Positions 18,238 to 26,968 of a stretch of 64,000 nucleotides of DNA are shown piece after piece (the first letter of the stretch is position 1; every line of letters begins with the position of its first letter). The translations under genes were made by a program, and so were the position numbers. Origin of the DNA: an uncultured bacterium. GTDB taxonomy: Bacteria > Pseudomonadota > Gammaproteobacteria > Burkholderiales > Burkholderiaceae_C. The notes beneath the pieces are model-generated. The model did no database searches and had not been told where the DNA came from. It saw only the letters and a program-made list of their open reading frames with translations. The DNA lies in the NCBI GenBank assembly GCA_903928495.1, contig CAIYQZ010000030.1, forward strand, positions 144,641-208,640, in the 5' to 3' direction.

Positions 18238-19304
18238 CCACCACTGCGACACCGATTCGCGTCGGCATCCTGGGCTACGGTTTCGCCACGGCCACATTCC
18301 ATGCGCCGCTGGTGGCCAGCGTGCCGGGGCTGCAACTGTGTGCTGTGTCCAGCAGCCAACCCGCCAAAGTGCACGCCGACTGGCCCTCCGTTCAGGTGTT
18401 CGACTCAACACAGGCGCTGATCAACAGCGACACCGTGGACCTGGTGGTGGTGCCCACGCCCAACCAGACCCACCATGCGCTGGCCAAAGCGGCATTGCTG
18501 GCAGGCAAACATGTGGTGGTGGACAAACCCTTCACCCTGACCGAGGTGGAGGCCGACGACCTGGTTCGCACCGCCGACCGGCAACAACGCGTGATGTCGG
18601 TGTTTCACAACCGCCGTTGGGACGCCGACTTTCTGACGCTGCAAGCCTTGCTGGCCAGTGGTGTGCTCGGGCGTGTCACGCAGTTTGCCTCGCACTTTGA
18701 CCGTTTTCGACCCCAAGTGCGCAATCGCTGGCGCGAGTCGGGCGAGCCAGGCAGTGGCCTGTGGTTTGACCTGGGGCCCCACCTGCTCGACCAGGCGCTG
18801 CTGCTGTTCGGCGAGCCCGCCAGCCTGATGCTGAACCTGCAACGCCAACGCGACGGTGCGCTGGCAGACGATGGTTTCCATGCCGTGCTGCGCTACCCGC
18901 CGCTGGCCGGAGGCCAAGCCAACCCGCTGTGTGTGGTGCTGCACGCCAGTGCATTGGCCGCCCAACCTGGACTGCGGTTCGTGGTGCATGGCACACGCGG
19001 CAGCTTCACCAAACACGGGCTAGACCCGCAGGAAGACGCGCTCAAAGCCGGTTTGAGGCCAGGCAGCAAGGGCTGGGGCGAAGACCCCCAGCCTGGCCAG
19101 CTGAGCGCCTTGCCCGAAGGTGCAGGGCCTGATGCCGTGCTGCAACTCAGCTCGCCGGCTCACCGTGCCGGTGACCACAGCCGCTTCTACGCAGGCGTGC
19201 GCGATGCCATTGCACACGGCGCGCCCAACCCGGTGCCGCCCCACGAGGCACAGGCTGTCATGCGCTGGCTGGAGCACGGATGGCGCAACGCCCAATGGGG
19301 CTGA
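18234..19304 (+). CDS. Gfo/Idh/MocA family oxidoreductase
   Basis: A 356-residue NAD(P)-dependent dehydrogenase. The Rossmann segment RVGILGYGFATATFHAPLVA is at the N-terminus, the family EKP-like motif appears as VVVDKPFTLTEVEADDL near residue 100, and the C-terminal half includes SGLWFDLGPHLLDQALLLFG with the active-site His region. It resembles YdgJ/YhhX. Family members oxidise sugars, inositols or related alcohols. The ATG overlaps the aminotransferase stop (ATGA), so the two enzymes probably serve the same unknown pathway. Confidence 0.9.
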   Translation: MTTTATPIRVGILGYGFATATFHAPLVASVPGLQLCAVSSSQPAKVHADWPSVQVFDSTQALINSDTVDLVVVPTPNQTHHALAKAALLAGKHVVVDKPFTLTEVEADDLVRTADRQQRVMSVFHNRRWDADFLTLQALLASGVLGRVTQFASHFDRFRPQVRNRWRESGEPGSGLWFDLGPHLLDQALLLFGEPASLMLNLQRQRDGALADDGFHAVLRYPPLAGGQANPLCVVLHASALAAQPGLRFVVHGTRGSFTKHGLDPQEDALKAGLRPGSKGWGEDPQPGQLSALPEGAGPDAVLQLSSPAHRAGDHSRFYAGVRDAIAHGAPNPVPPHEAQAVMRWLEHGWRNAQWG

Positions 19305-19383
19305 AATTCGGTCCACGCCCACAGCCCGCTGCCCAACACTGGCATGATCGCGGGTTTTCGACTTTTTTCTGGCCCCTAGCCTC

Positions 19384-20394
19384 ATGAGCATTACCTTCAA
19401 CGCCCACCCCCTTCTGGCCCCTGCCCGTGACAGCGCGCCTGCGCTCGGCGGCGCACCGTCCGCCATGGCATCGGCCCTGGCCAACGCACTGGGTCTGGGC
19501 CAAACTGCCACCTCTGACGTAACAACACCTGCAGGGACAGACACACAGGCCGATCGCCCACTGCAGGCAGGCGAGTCACGCCCCCGTGGGTCCCGCCCGG
19601 CGCAAGGCCCCCGCAAGGCTGGCCGTTCTGAGCGTGGTGACACCCCCCGCCCCCATGCACGGGAAGGTGCACGGCATCAGCCAGGCGATCGCCCTGCCCG
19701 CCCGCAGCGCCCCGCAAAACCCACCAACCCGGTGCTGCTCAAACTTTCCGAGATGTACCCTGCCTTGTTTGGCGAGGTCGCACTGCCACTCAAACGGGGC
19801 GTGTTTCAGGACCTGATGGCGGCCCACCCGGAAGCGTTTGACAAAGCGGCCCTCAAAGAAGCACTGGGCCAGCACACCCGCGGCACCCGCTACCTGAAAG
19901 CCATGTCTGAAGGCCTTGCCCGCCATGACCTGCAAGGCCAGCCCGTGGAAGCCCTCGCCCTGGAACACGCCTATCACGCGCTACTGGAAGTCTTCAAGCG
20001 CCGACATGCGCGCACCGGTGAAGACGTGCGCGCAACCCTGCAAACCCGCATGCTGCACATGCTCGACAGCTCCGGCCTGCACCGCGACGACTTTGCCCAG
20101 CGTGTTCGCACCAAAGACGAAGCGGCCAATGCTTTGCTGGACGCCGTGTTGGCGCATGCCTCCGAACGCGCGGCAAAAGACGAAGCCCTGCACCGGGCCC
20201 ATGCCGCCAGCGGAATGAGTGTGGAAGACTTTGCCGGTTCCTACGGCATGGACGCCGCCACCGTGGCGCAGTCGCTGGCCCGCGCAGCGCTGGTGCCCCT
20301 GCCTGCCGCTGAAGCGGTTGAGGCCCCGGTCAGCGCGCAGCCCACAACCACAGAAGCCCCATCAGCACTGGCTGATGCAGCATGTAGTAGCTGA
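19384..20394 (+). CDS. proQ: ProQ/FinO domain RNA-binding protein
   Basis: A 336-residue protein with a disordered, basic, proline/arginine-rich N-terminal ~110 residues, then a ProQ/FinO domain from about residue 115 (NPVLLKLSEMYPALFGEVAL, LKRGVFQDLMAAHPEAF, HTRGTRYLKAMSEG). ProQ proteins bind structured small RNAs and 3' ends. The C-terminal extension has a helical segment and a low-complexity tail. The last 65 bases overlap, tail to tail, the convergent membrane protein gene. Confidence 0.9.
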   Translation: MSITFNAHPLLAPARDSAPALGGAPSAMASALANALGLGQTATSDVTTPAGTDTQADRPLQAGESRPRGSRPAQGPRKAGRSERGDTPRPHAREGARHQPGDRPARPQRPAKPTNPVLLKLSEMYPALFGEVALPLKRGVFQDLMAAHPEAFDKAALKEALGQHTRGTRYLKAMSEGLARHDLQGQPVEALALEHAYHALLEVFKRRHARTGEDVRATLQTRMLHMLDSSGLHRDDFAQRVRTKDEAANALLDAVLAHASERAAKDEALHRAHAASGMSVEDFAGSYGMDAATVAQSLARAALVPLPAAEAVEAPVSAQPTTTEAPSALADAACSS

Positions 20395-21112
20395 GGCTCC
20401 AGCGGCCCGGAAGGGCCAGCACCTGCCAGGCCCGTGCGCCGCCACTGAACCAATGTGGCCGGTGGCGCAGGACCCACAACCCTGCGGCAAGCCCCCACCA
20501 CACGGCGGCCAGCCAGGGCACCAGGGGCACATAGTCTTCGGTGATGGGTTTGCGGCTGATCAACCCCAGCCAGTTGAACCATTTTTCATTGAAAAAGCTG
20601 GCTCCAGCGCTCATTGGTATTGATGCTCCAGCTATGAACTTCAATGCCACAGCCAAGCCACCAGCCAACCACAAACCGCGCCCCCAGCCTGCGCTCAACC
20701 GCGCCACGATCAGCATCACGGCCAGGCCGTGCAGTACCCCGAAGTAAATGAAGCTGCCGGGAAACACCAGCGCCGACCCGGCCGAGACCAACAGCGCACA
20801 ACCTGCCACCTGAGCCCAACGCCGCCAGAAGCGCCCATCCAGCCGCTGCCACGCAGGCCGTGCCAGCAGCCCCTGCTGGTGCACCGCCACCGCCTGCCCA
20901 AGCCCGGCAGTGAACAGAAACAGGCTGACGATGGCGGTGCGTTGCCAGGTCCAAAACGGATCGGCGTAAAAGTTTTGTTTGGGAATGAGTCCGAAAAAAT
21001 TCAGGTCAAAACTGAAATGGAACACCGTCATCCACACCATGGCCACGGTGCGCAAGGCATCCAGCCGGTCAAAGCGGTAGTGGCCTGCTGCGGTGGAGTG
21101 TCTTTGGCTCAT
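20330..21112 (-). CDS. DUF1624/HGSNAT-like membrane acyltransferase
   Basis: A 260-residue multi-spanning protein whose N-terminus RFDRLDALRTVAMVWMTVFH is the hallmark of the DUF1624 (heparan-alpha-glucosaminide N-acetyltransferase-like) family; NWLGLISRKPITEDYVPLVP is also conserved. Members are thought to acylate sugars at the membrane. A loop at about residues 154-172 (IAGASIPMSAGASFFNEKWF) is encoded by a palindromic repeat (copy C). The start overlaps the alpha/beta hydrolase stop by four bases; the 3' end overlaps proQ by 65 bases. Confidence 0.82.
   Translation of the reverse strand: MSQRHSTAAGHYRFDRLDALRTVAMVWMTVFHFSFDLNFFGLIPKQNFYADPFWTWQRTAIVSLFLFTAGLGQAVAVHQQGLLARPAWQRLDGRFWRRWAQVAGCALLVSAGSALVFPGSFIYFGVLHGLAVMLIVARLSAGWGRGLWLAGGLAVALKFIAGASIPMSAGASFFNEKWFNWLGLISRKPITEDYVPLVPWLAAVWWGLAAGLWVLRHRPHWFSGGARAWQVLALPGRWSLSYYMLHQPVLMGLLWLWAAR
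20595..20650 (-). repeat. palindromic interspersed repeat, copy C (inside DUF1624 gene)
   Basis: On the minus strand TTGAAGTTCATAGCTGGAGC leads to ATGAGCGCTGGAGCCAG and CTTTTTC. ATAGCT, AGCG-T-GAG and the trailing T/A run match copies A and E; the left arm is poorly kept. It lies in frame in an extramembrane loop. Confidence 0.5.
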
Positions 21113-21873
21113 GCGGCCTGAACCAGCAAGCGGGCCAACTCTGCCGGGGCACTCACCATGGGGTCGTGCCCAGTGGCCAGTTCGTGCACCACCCAGCCCG
21201 GCTCAGAGCGCACCCGCTGACGCATCACCGCGATGGTGGGCAGCGCGGGTTGAACGCAGTCAATGAATGTGCGGGGCAACGCGGCCACCGCTGCTGCATT
21301 GAACTGCAAGGCGTCTTGATACACGCCCAGCGGCTGGGGCGTCTGGCGGCGGTTGACCCACTCGCGGTCCGCCCCCTCCAGCCCAAACACCGACGCATCG
21401 GGCGGGGGAATGGCAATGCCTGCGCCTTTGTCTGCAGCCAATGCAACCCGCGCCGCCACCGTTTCTGGGGTGTGCTGGCTGCTCCAGCTTTCGCCGGGGT
21501 GCGGCGTGACCGCGTCCACGTACACAAGTCCTTGCAACGTGGCAGTGGGCTGGGAGCGTTTGAGCAGTTCATCGGCCACCCCGGTGATGACCAATCCCCC
21601 GTAGCTGTGCCCCACCAGCAGCACCCGGCCCAGCTCCAGGGTGTCGATCAGGCCCAGCACATCGGCAATGTGCGTGGACAGGCGAATCTGCCCCGACAAC
21701 AAATGCGCCCTCTCGCCCACACCCGTCAGGGTGACGGCGTGCGCGGCGAGCCCTTGCTCTTGCAGCAGCGGCAACACACGCTGCCAGCACCAGCCTCCGT
21801 GCCATGCGCCGTGTACCAGCACGATGGTGGGGCGCTCCGAGGGGGTGTTTGACGCGGTCTGGTTGGTGTTCAT
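21109..21873 (-). CDS. alpha/beta hydrolase (EstC/methylesterase type)
   Basis: A 254-residue alpha/beta hydrolase. The oxyanion motif IVLVHGAWHGGWCWQRVLP, the GVGERAHLLSG loop and the nucleophile elbow LLVGHSYGGLVITGVAD place it with plant-methylesterase-like bacterial esterases. The C-terminal histidine lies in VHELATGHDPMVSAPAELA. I chose the ATG at 21873 (MNTNQTASN) over one six codons upstream; either is possible. It is divergent from rlhA with about 50 bp between starts. The substrate is unknown. Confidence 0.88.
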   Translation of the reverse strand: MNTNQTASNTPSERPTIVLVHGAWHGGWCWQRVLPLLQEQGLAAHAVTLTGVGERAHLLSGQIRLSTHIADVLGLIDTLELGRVLLVGHSYGGLVITGVADELLKRSQPTATLQGLVYVDAVTPHPGESWSSQHTPETVAARVALAADKGAGIAIPPPDASVFGLEGADREWVNRRQTPQPLGVYQDALQFNAAAVAALPRTFIDCVQPALPTIAVMRQRVRSEPGWVVHELATGHDPMVSAPAELARLLVQAA

Positions 21874-21923
21874 GTGGGTTCTCCGGGACAATCGGCTTCC
21901 TTTTTCGATTTTGCCTGCCTCCG

Positions 21924-23936
21924 ATGCTTGCCCACCAGCTTGAACTGCTTTCCCCCGCCCGCACCGCCGACATCGGCATAGAGGCCATCAACCACGGCGC
22001 TGATGCGGTGTACATCGGCGGGCCCGGATTTGGGGCGCGCAGCAGTGCCGACAACCCGGTGCAAGACATTGCACGGTTGGTGAAGCACGCACACCGCTTT
22101 CACAGCCGCATTTTTGTGACGGTGAACACCATCCTGCGCGACGACGAGCTGGAAGCTGCGCGCAAGCTCATCCGCCAGTTGTACGACGCAGGCGTGGACG
22201 CGCTCATCATCCAGGACATGGGCCTGTTGGAACTCGACCTGCCGCCCATCCAACTGCACGCCAGCACCCAAACAGACATCCGCACCCCCGAAAAGGCCCG
22301 CTTCCTGCAAGACGCGGGGCTGAGCCAGCTGGTGCTGGCCCGCGAGCTGACGCTGGCGCAAATAGCTGGCATTGACATGGCCCTTGGCCCGCATGGGCAA
22401 GGCAACCGAGCGGCGCTGGAGTTTTTTGTGCACGGTGCACTGTGCGTGGCCTACAGCGGCCAGTGCTTCATCAGCCACGCGCACACCGGGCGCAGTGCCA
22501 ACCGGGGCGATTGCAGCCAGGCGTGCCGACTGCCCTACCAGGTGCTGGACGACAAAGGCCGCTTTGTGGCGCACGACAAACAAGTGCTCAGCATGAAGGA
22601 CAACAACCAGAGCGCAAACATGGAGGCTCTGATCGATGCGGGCATCCGCAGCTTCAAAATAGAAGGCCGCTACAAGGACATGGGGTATGTGAAGAACATC
22701 ACCGCCCATTACCGCACGCTGCTGGACGAGATTCTGGAGCGCCGTCCCGAACTGGCCGCCACCTCCAGCGGGCACTGCACCTACACCTTCACGCCCGACC
22801 CGGACCAGAACTTCAACCGCGAATTCACCGACTACTTTGTGCAAGGCCGCAAAGAAGACATCGGCGCATTTGACAGCCCCAAAAACCCGGGCCAGCCCAT
22901 AGGCTGGGTGACCAAGGTCAGCAGCGGACTGGGCCACGGCAAAGACTTCATCGAGTTGGAAACCACCGACCCCGCAACCGTGCTGCAAAACGGCGATGGC
23001 CTGTGCTACCACGACTTGCAAAAAGAACTGGTGGGCCTGCAGACCAACCGGGTGGAAGCCCTGCCATCGGCAACCCAAGGTGCTCCCACCCAGCTGTGGC
23101 GCGTGTACCCAAAAGACCCCATGGCCAGCTTCAAAGACCTGCGCAAGGGCCGCGAAATCAACCGCAACCGCAGCATGGACTGGGTGCGCACGCTCGACAA
23201 AAAGTCGGCAGACCGCCGCATCAACGTTTGGATGACACTGACCGACCCCGTGCCAGGCCAGCTCAGCCTGACACTGACTGATGAAGACGGCCACACCGCC
23301 CAGGCAACAGCCACCCTCTCACTGACGCCTGCACGCGACGCAGCCCAAGGCCCGCACAAGCTCAAAGAGCAGTTGGCCCGTCTGGGCGACTCGGTGTTTG
23401 AAGCGCTGGACGTGACCGTGCAACTCAGCCAGCCCTGGTTTGTGCCTGCCTCCGCCCTGAACGCCTTGCGCCGCGAAGCGGTCGAGGCGCTGGAAGCCCA
23501 ACGCATCAAGGCTTGTACCCGCTTGCCAAGGGCAAAACCTGCTGAACCGCCCACACCCTACCCCGAAGACACGCTGACCTACCTTGCCAATGTCTTCAAT
23601 CACAAAGCGCGAGACTTCTACGCAAAGCACGGCGTGAAAGTGATTGCCGCTGCTTATGAAGCCAACGAGGAAGAAGGTGAGGTGAGCCTGATGATCACCA
23701 AGCACTGCGTGCGCTTCTCCTTAAGCCTGTGCCCCAAACAGGCCAAAGGCGTGACAGGCGTGCAAGGCACCGTGAAGGCCGAGCCGCTGACATTGGTCAA
23801 CGGCAAAGACACCCTCACCCTGCGCTTTGACTGCAAACCCTGCGAAATGCATGTGGTGGGCAAGATCCGCCCGAACGTGCTGGCCGGTGCGGCCAGTGCA
23901 CCGTTGAAGTTTTACAAAGCGCGGCCGGTGCACTGA
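21924..23936 (+). CDS. rlhA: U32 peptidase family protein, probable 23S rRNA hydroxylase RlhA
   Basis: A 670-residue member of the U32 family, close in length to E. coli RlhA (YdcP), which hydroxylates 23S rRNA cytidine 2501. The N-terminal barrel has LELLSPARTADIGIEAINHG and DAVYIGGPGFGARSSADNP; the cysteine-rich signature is FVHGALCVAYSGQCFISHAH followed by GDCSQACRLPY. The C-terminal third contains DUF3656-like material and a CKPCEMHV tail. The ATG at 21924 matches the family start; upstream in-frame codons run into the divergent hydrolase. Confidence 0.85.
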   Translation: MLAHQLELLSPARTADIGIEAINHGADAVYIGGPGFGARSSADNPVQDIARLVKHAHRFHSRIFVTVNTILRDDELEAARKLIRQLYDAGVDALIIQDMGLLELDLPPIQLHASTQTDIRTPEKARFLQDAGLSQLVLARELTLAQIAGIDMALGPHGQGNRAALEFFVHGALCVAYSGQCFISHAHTGRSANRGDCSQACRLPYQVLDDKGRFVAHDKQVLSMKDNNQSANMEALIDAGIRSFKIEGRYKDMGYVKNITAHYRTLLDEILERRPELAATSSGHCTYTFTPDPDQNFNREFTDYFVQGRKEDIGAFDSPKNPGQPIGWVTKVSSGLGHGKDFIELETTDPATVLQNGDGLCYHDLQKELVGLQTNRVEALPSATQGAPTQLWRVYPKDPMASFKDLRKGREINRNRSMDWVRTLDKKSADRRINVWMTLTDPVPGQLSLTLTDEDGHTAQATATLSLTPARDAAQGPHKLKEQLARLGDSVFEALDVTVQLSQPWFVPASALNALRREAVEALEAQRIKACTRLPRAKPAEPPTPYPEDTLTYLANVFNHKARDFYAKHGVKVIAAAYEANEEEGEVSLMITKHCVRFSLSLCPKQAKGVTGVQGTVKAEPLTLVNGKDTLTLRFDCKPCEMHVVGKIRPNVLAGAASAPLKFYKARPVH

Positions 23937-23963
23937 GCGGCGCCAAACCCCAGCGAAGATCCA

Positions 23964-24950
23964 TCAGGCCACGGGTTCTGCGCTGGCACGCCAAGACACC
24001 GGCGGCTCTGAAGTTGAAGGGGCCACATCGGGGTTTGGCATGGCACCACCAACGGCATGTTCTGATTTGTACGGCGTGAATTCGTCACCCAGCACGATGC
24101 GGCGAACGCTTTCGCGCATCACTTTTTTCTCGGGCCAGCTCAGGGGGTGACCCAGCGTGCGGCTCAGGCGCAGCAACAACTGGCGGTCTACCTCTTGGGG
24201 AATGCTGCGCGAGTAGCGCAACTCATCTTGCAGGTCGATCCGCTGAGTTTCCGGCTCTTCATCCCACCAGGCTTGAAGTTCTTTGCCGATGCTGGCGTTC
24301 ATGTCAGCGTCATCCTGTGTGTCGGCGCCGTGGCCCTCACGGCTTGCATGACCCACCATGCCCGGCGTGGGCTGCATCAACACCCGGCGGTCGGCCTGAG
24401 CCAGCAAGCGGGCCCAACTTGGGTCATCGCGCTGCAGCTTGTCGAAGTCGTTGCCCGCCTCGTCCATCAGCAGGTGAACACCCAATCCGTGCAATTGGGC
24501 CTGGTCTACGGCGGGCAGCAGACGCTCGTCATCACTGACCACGAGTACATGGTCAGCCGCATGGTTGGCCGCCAGTTGAACCAAGTCGCTGCCCATGGAA
24601 CGCATGAGGGAGAGCCCACCATCGGCGTCCGGGTCCAGCACAAAGCGCTGCACCACATCGACAACGGGCAGAGCCTGCGTCTGGTCGGTGTACCAATAGG
24701 CACGCACCACGTCCACCTCCAGCCCCGCCTGGCGCATCGAGACGGCCAGCATGGCCAGCACGCCATCCGCCGGTGCCACAGGTTGCGAGCCCGTGCGGTC
24801 GTCATTGCCTTGCGTGAGCCAACTCAGAAAACGGGCATCGACCAGTGCCACACAGCGTCCTGTGCGCACGTGGGCCGTGGATGTACCTGCAAAGCCGGGT
24901 TTGCTGAACACAGGGCGACGCACCGAGCGGCGCAGATGGGTTTTGAACAT
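23964..24950 (-). CDS. NYN domain protein
   Basis: A 328-residue protein with a NYN (PIN-like, LabA/DUF88-type) nuclease domain. The first acidic strand is CVALVDARFLSWL near residue 40 and the second is HVLVVSDDERLLPAVDQA near residue 145, with SMGSDLVQLAAN between. Such domains can cleave RNA. The C-terminal ~120 residues carry a helical region (RQLLLRLSRTLGHPLSWPEK) resembling an OST-HTH/LOTUS-like or other helical extension; this is uncertain. I chose the ATG at 24950 (MFKTHLRRS) because the longer frame begins inside the DUF808 gene. Confidence 0.75.
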   Translation of the reverse strand: MFKTHLRRSVRRPVFSKPGFAGTSTAHVRTGRCVALVDARFLSWLTQGNDDRTGSQPVAPADGVLAMLAVSMRQAGLEVDVVRAYWYTDQTQALPVVDVVQRFVLDPDADGGLSLMRSMGSDLVQLAANHAADHVLVVSDDERLLPAVDQAQLHGLGVHLLMDEAGNDFDKLQRDDPSWARLLAQADRRVLMQPTPGMVGHASREGHGADTQDDADMNASIGKELQAWWDEEPETQRIDLQDELRYSRSIPQEVDRQLLLRLSRTLGHPLSWPEKKVMRESVRRIVLGDEFTPYKSEHAVGGAMPNPDVAPSTSEPPVSWRASAEPVA

Positions 24951-24987
24951 TCTTGTGTTGATCCAACGATTGAGAAAGAGAAAAACT

Positions 24988-25965
24988 TCAGGCAGACGGC
25001 CGCAGGCGCTTGGCCAATGTGACCATACCCAGAACGGCGGCACCAGCCACAACGCCCACCAGCGCACCGGCCAGAGCATTACCCACACTTGACCACACAG
25101 CGCCACCGGGCAACGCCAACAGATTGTGGTCCAGCGCCTCGACGGCGTGGTGCAACAAAGGCCAACCGTGCACGAGTATGCCCCCGCCCACCATGAACAT
25201 GGCAGCCGTGCCCACCACCGATAGCGCCTTCATGAGCCACGGGGCAAACACCAGCAAGCCTGCGCCCAGGCGCCGAGCTAACGCGCTTTGCGAGCGATTC
25301 AGGTGCAACCCCACATCGTCGAGCTTGACGATGCCTGCCACCAAGCCATACACACCCACGGTCATGAGGATGGATATGCCCACCAGCACGGCCACCCGCT
25401 CGCCCAGGCTGGCAGCGGCCACGGTGCCCAAAGTGATGACGACGATCTCCGCCGACAAAATGAAATCGGTGCGCACCGCACCCTTGATTTTTTCTTTTTC
25501 AAACGCAACCAGATCCACAGCTTCATCGGCAACGGCTGCCAGCGACTTCTGGCGCTCAGCGGCTTGTTCGTCAGCGCTGTGCAGAAATTTGTGGGCCAGC
25601 TTCTCAAACCCTTCAAAGCACAAGAACAGCCCACCCAGCATCAAGAGAGGCGTGATGGCCCATGGCACGAGCCAGCTGATGACCAACGCAGCGGGCACCA
25701 GAATGGCCTTGTTCAGCAGCGAGCCTTTGGCCACCGCCCAGACCACCGGCAGCTCCCGGTCAGCCTTGACGCCCGTGACTTGCTGCGCATTCAGGGCTAA
25801 GTCGTCACCGAGCACACCCGCTGTTTTTTTGGCTGCCATCTGCGTCATAGCGGCCACGTCGTCCGCTGCAGCAGCGCCCTGACGGGCCGCCACTTTGGTC
25901 ATGGCTGCCACGTCATCGAGCAATGTGGCAATGTCGTCGAGAAGGGCCAAGAGGCTTGAAGCCAT
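24988..25965 (-). CDS. DUF808 family inner-membrane protein (YedI-like)
   Basis: A 325-residue membrane protein. The N-terminus [20 protein letters not shown] and the segment [20 protein letters not shown] are diagnostic of the DUF808/YedI family, which has no established function. Several hydrophobic segments fill the C-terminal two thirds. It is followed at 37 bp by the NYN gene and preceded at 24 bp by the FkbM gene. Confidence 0.9.
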   Translation of the reverse strand: MASSLLALLDDIATLLDDVAAMTKVAARQGAAAADDVAAMTQMAAKKTAGVLGDDLALNAQQVTGVKADRELPVVWAVAKGSLLNKAILVPAALVISWLVPWAITPLLMLGGLFLCFEGFEKLAHKFLHSADEQAAERQKSLAAVADEAVDLVAFEKEKIKGAVRTDFILSAEIVVITLGTVAAASLGERVAVLVGISILMTVGVYGLVAGIVKLDDVGLHLNRSQSALARRLGAGLLVFAPWLMKALSVVGTAAMFMVGGGILVHGWPLLHHAVEALDHNLLALPGGAVWSSVGNALAGALVGVVAGAAVLGMVTLAKRLRPSA

Positions 25966-25989
25966 GATGCGAGAACCTTTTGTATTGAC

Positions 25990-26958
25990 CTAAACTGGCG
26001 CGGAGTGGCCCAAATCCAGACGTTTTCTGGACAACAACACGTCCAACATATGACGCCGACCATAAGCCGCGCCATATTCAATCGGCACAACTTCGTAAGT
26101 CTTTGACGAAAACAACCAACCGTACGTGTTTCTTAGGTCGTACAGAAAAAACCCTGCCGCTTCGAATGGATGCAATGTTGCCTTGATGTGTGGTGACTTA
26201 GCTTCCAATGCAATCTTCAGATTTGGGTGGGTACATTTCGCCAAAATTTCCCCAATTACCAGCTGTTCCGCGCCTTCGATGTCCAATTTGATGAAAGTCA
26301 CCTCACTGGCTTTCGAATCTAGAACATCCGTCAAGCATGTGCAGGGAACCGATATCTGACGCCACGAGCCTGCGCCCCCCATCAACCATCGATCTGGTTC
26401 GTTCCACTTGGGCAAAGACAGTCTGCAATGCATATCGTTGCGGCGATTGACATAGAAAGGCACCTCACCCGTTTGATTGGTGTAGGCAGCATTCACCACT
26501 TGGGTTTGAGACGCCAAGCCGTTCAGTGCAAGGTTGCGGCGGATTCGATCAGCATTTCGAGGCGCCGCTTCAATGGCAATGGTTCTCCCTGCTGACCCCA
26601 CGCATCGCGCCATCAGCAACGTAAAGTATCCAACGTTGGCACCGCCATCCACACAAACATCCCCCTCATTGACAAACCGGCTAACTGCCCAGGTCAAGCT
26701 GGGCTCAAAAACACCGCGAAAGAAAATCACGGCATTCAATGTGGAGTCCAAAGGACCACCCACCAAGCGGAATCCCTCGCTGGTCTGCAAAATGGGACGA
26801 TAGTTACTCAGCGGCGTGAACCGAATCAACGCCAGACCCACACCCAACCACATTAGCTTCAATGGCAGCAAAAACGTCGGCCAACGCACACACTGCTGCA
26901 TAGAGCGCTGCAGCCAAGCACCAGCGGTATTGATCCGGACTTCAGTTGCAAAGGTCAT
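25990..26958 (-). CDS. FkbM family methyltransferase
   Basis: A 322-residue protein with an FkbM-type SAM-dependent methyltransferase domain. The SAM site is DVCVDGGANVGYFTLLMARC with IAIEAAPRNADRIRRNLALN; a later strand is VTFIKLDIEGAEQLVIGEIL. A hydrophobic segment (LLPLKLMWLGVGLALI) sits near the N-terminus, suggesting membrane attachment. FkbM enzymes O-methylate sugars and polyketides. The ATG at 26958 is 10 bases past the purL stop. Base composition is visibly less GC-rich than in purL or DUF808, so it may be a transferred accessory of the nearby glycan locus. Confidence 0.85.
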   Translation of the reverse strand: MTFATEVRINTAGAWLQRSMQQCVRWPTFLLPLKLMWLGVGLALIRFTPLSNYRPILQTSEGFRLVGGPLDSTLNAVIFFRGVFEPSLTWAVSRFVNEGDVCVDGGANVGYFTLLMARCVGSAGRTIAIEAAPRNADRIRRNLALNGLASQTQVVNAAYTNQTGEVPFYVNRRNDMHCRLSLPKWNEPDRWLMGGAGSWRQISVPCTCLTDVLDSKASEVTFIKLDIEGAEQLVIGEILAKCTHPNLKIALEAKSPHIKATLHPFEAAGFFLYDLRNTYGWLFSSKTYEVVPIEYGAAYGRRHMLDVLLSRKRLDLGHSAPV

Positions 26959-26968
26959 CAGGGAAGTG

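Noticed and set aside
19305..19383. Possible terminator before proQ (CCCGC ... GCGGG followed by TTTT)
   Set aside because: The 5-bp stem has a loop of about 20 bases and is unlikely to be a functional intrinsic terminator.
22360..22430. Possible sixth palindromic repeat in rlhA (AAATAGCTGGCATTG ... GCGGCGCTGGAG)
   Set aside because: Only the outer blocks resemble the family; the spacing is too long and the inner arms do not match, so I could not support it.
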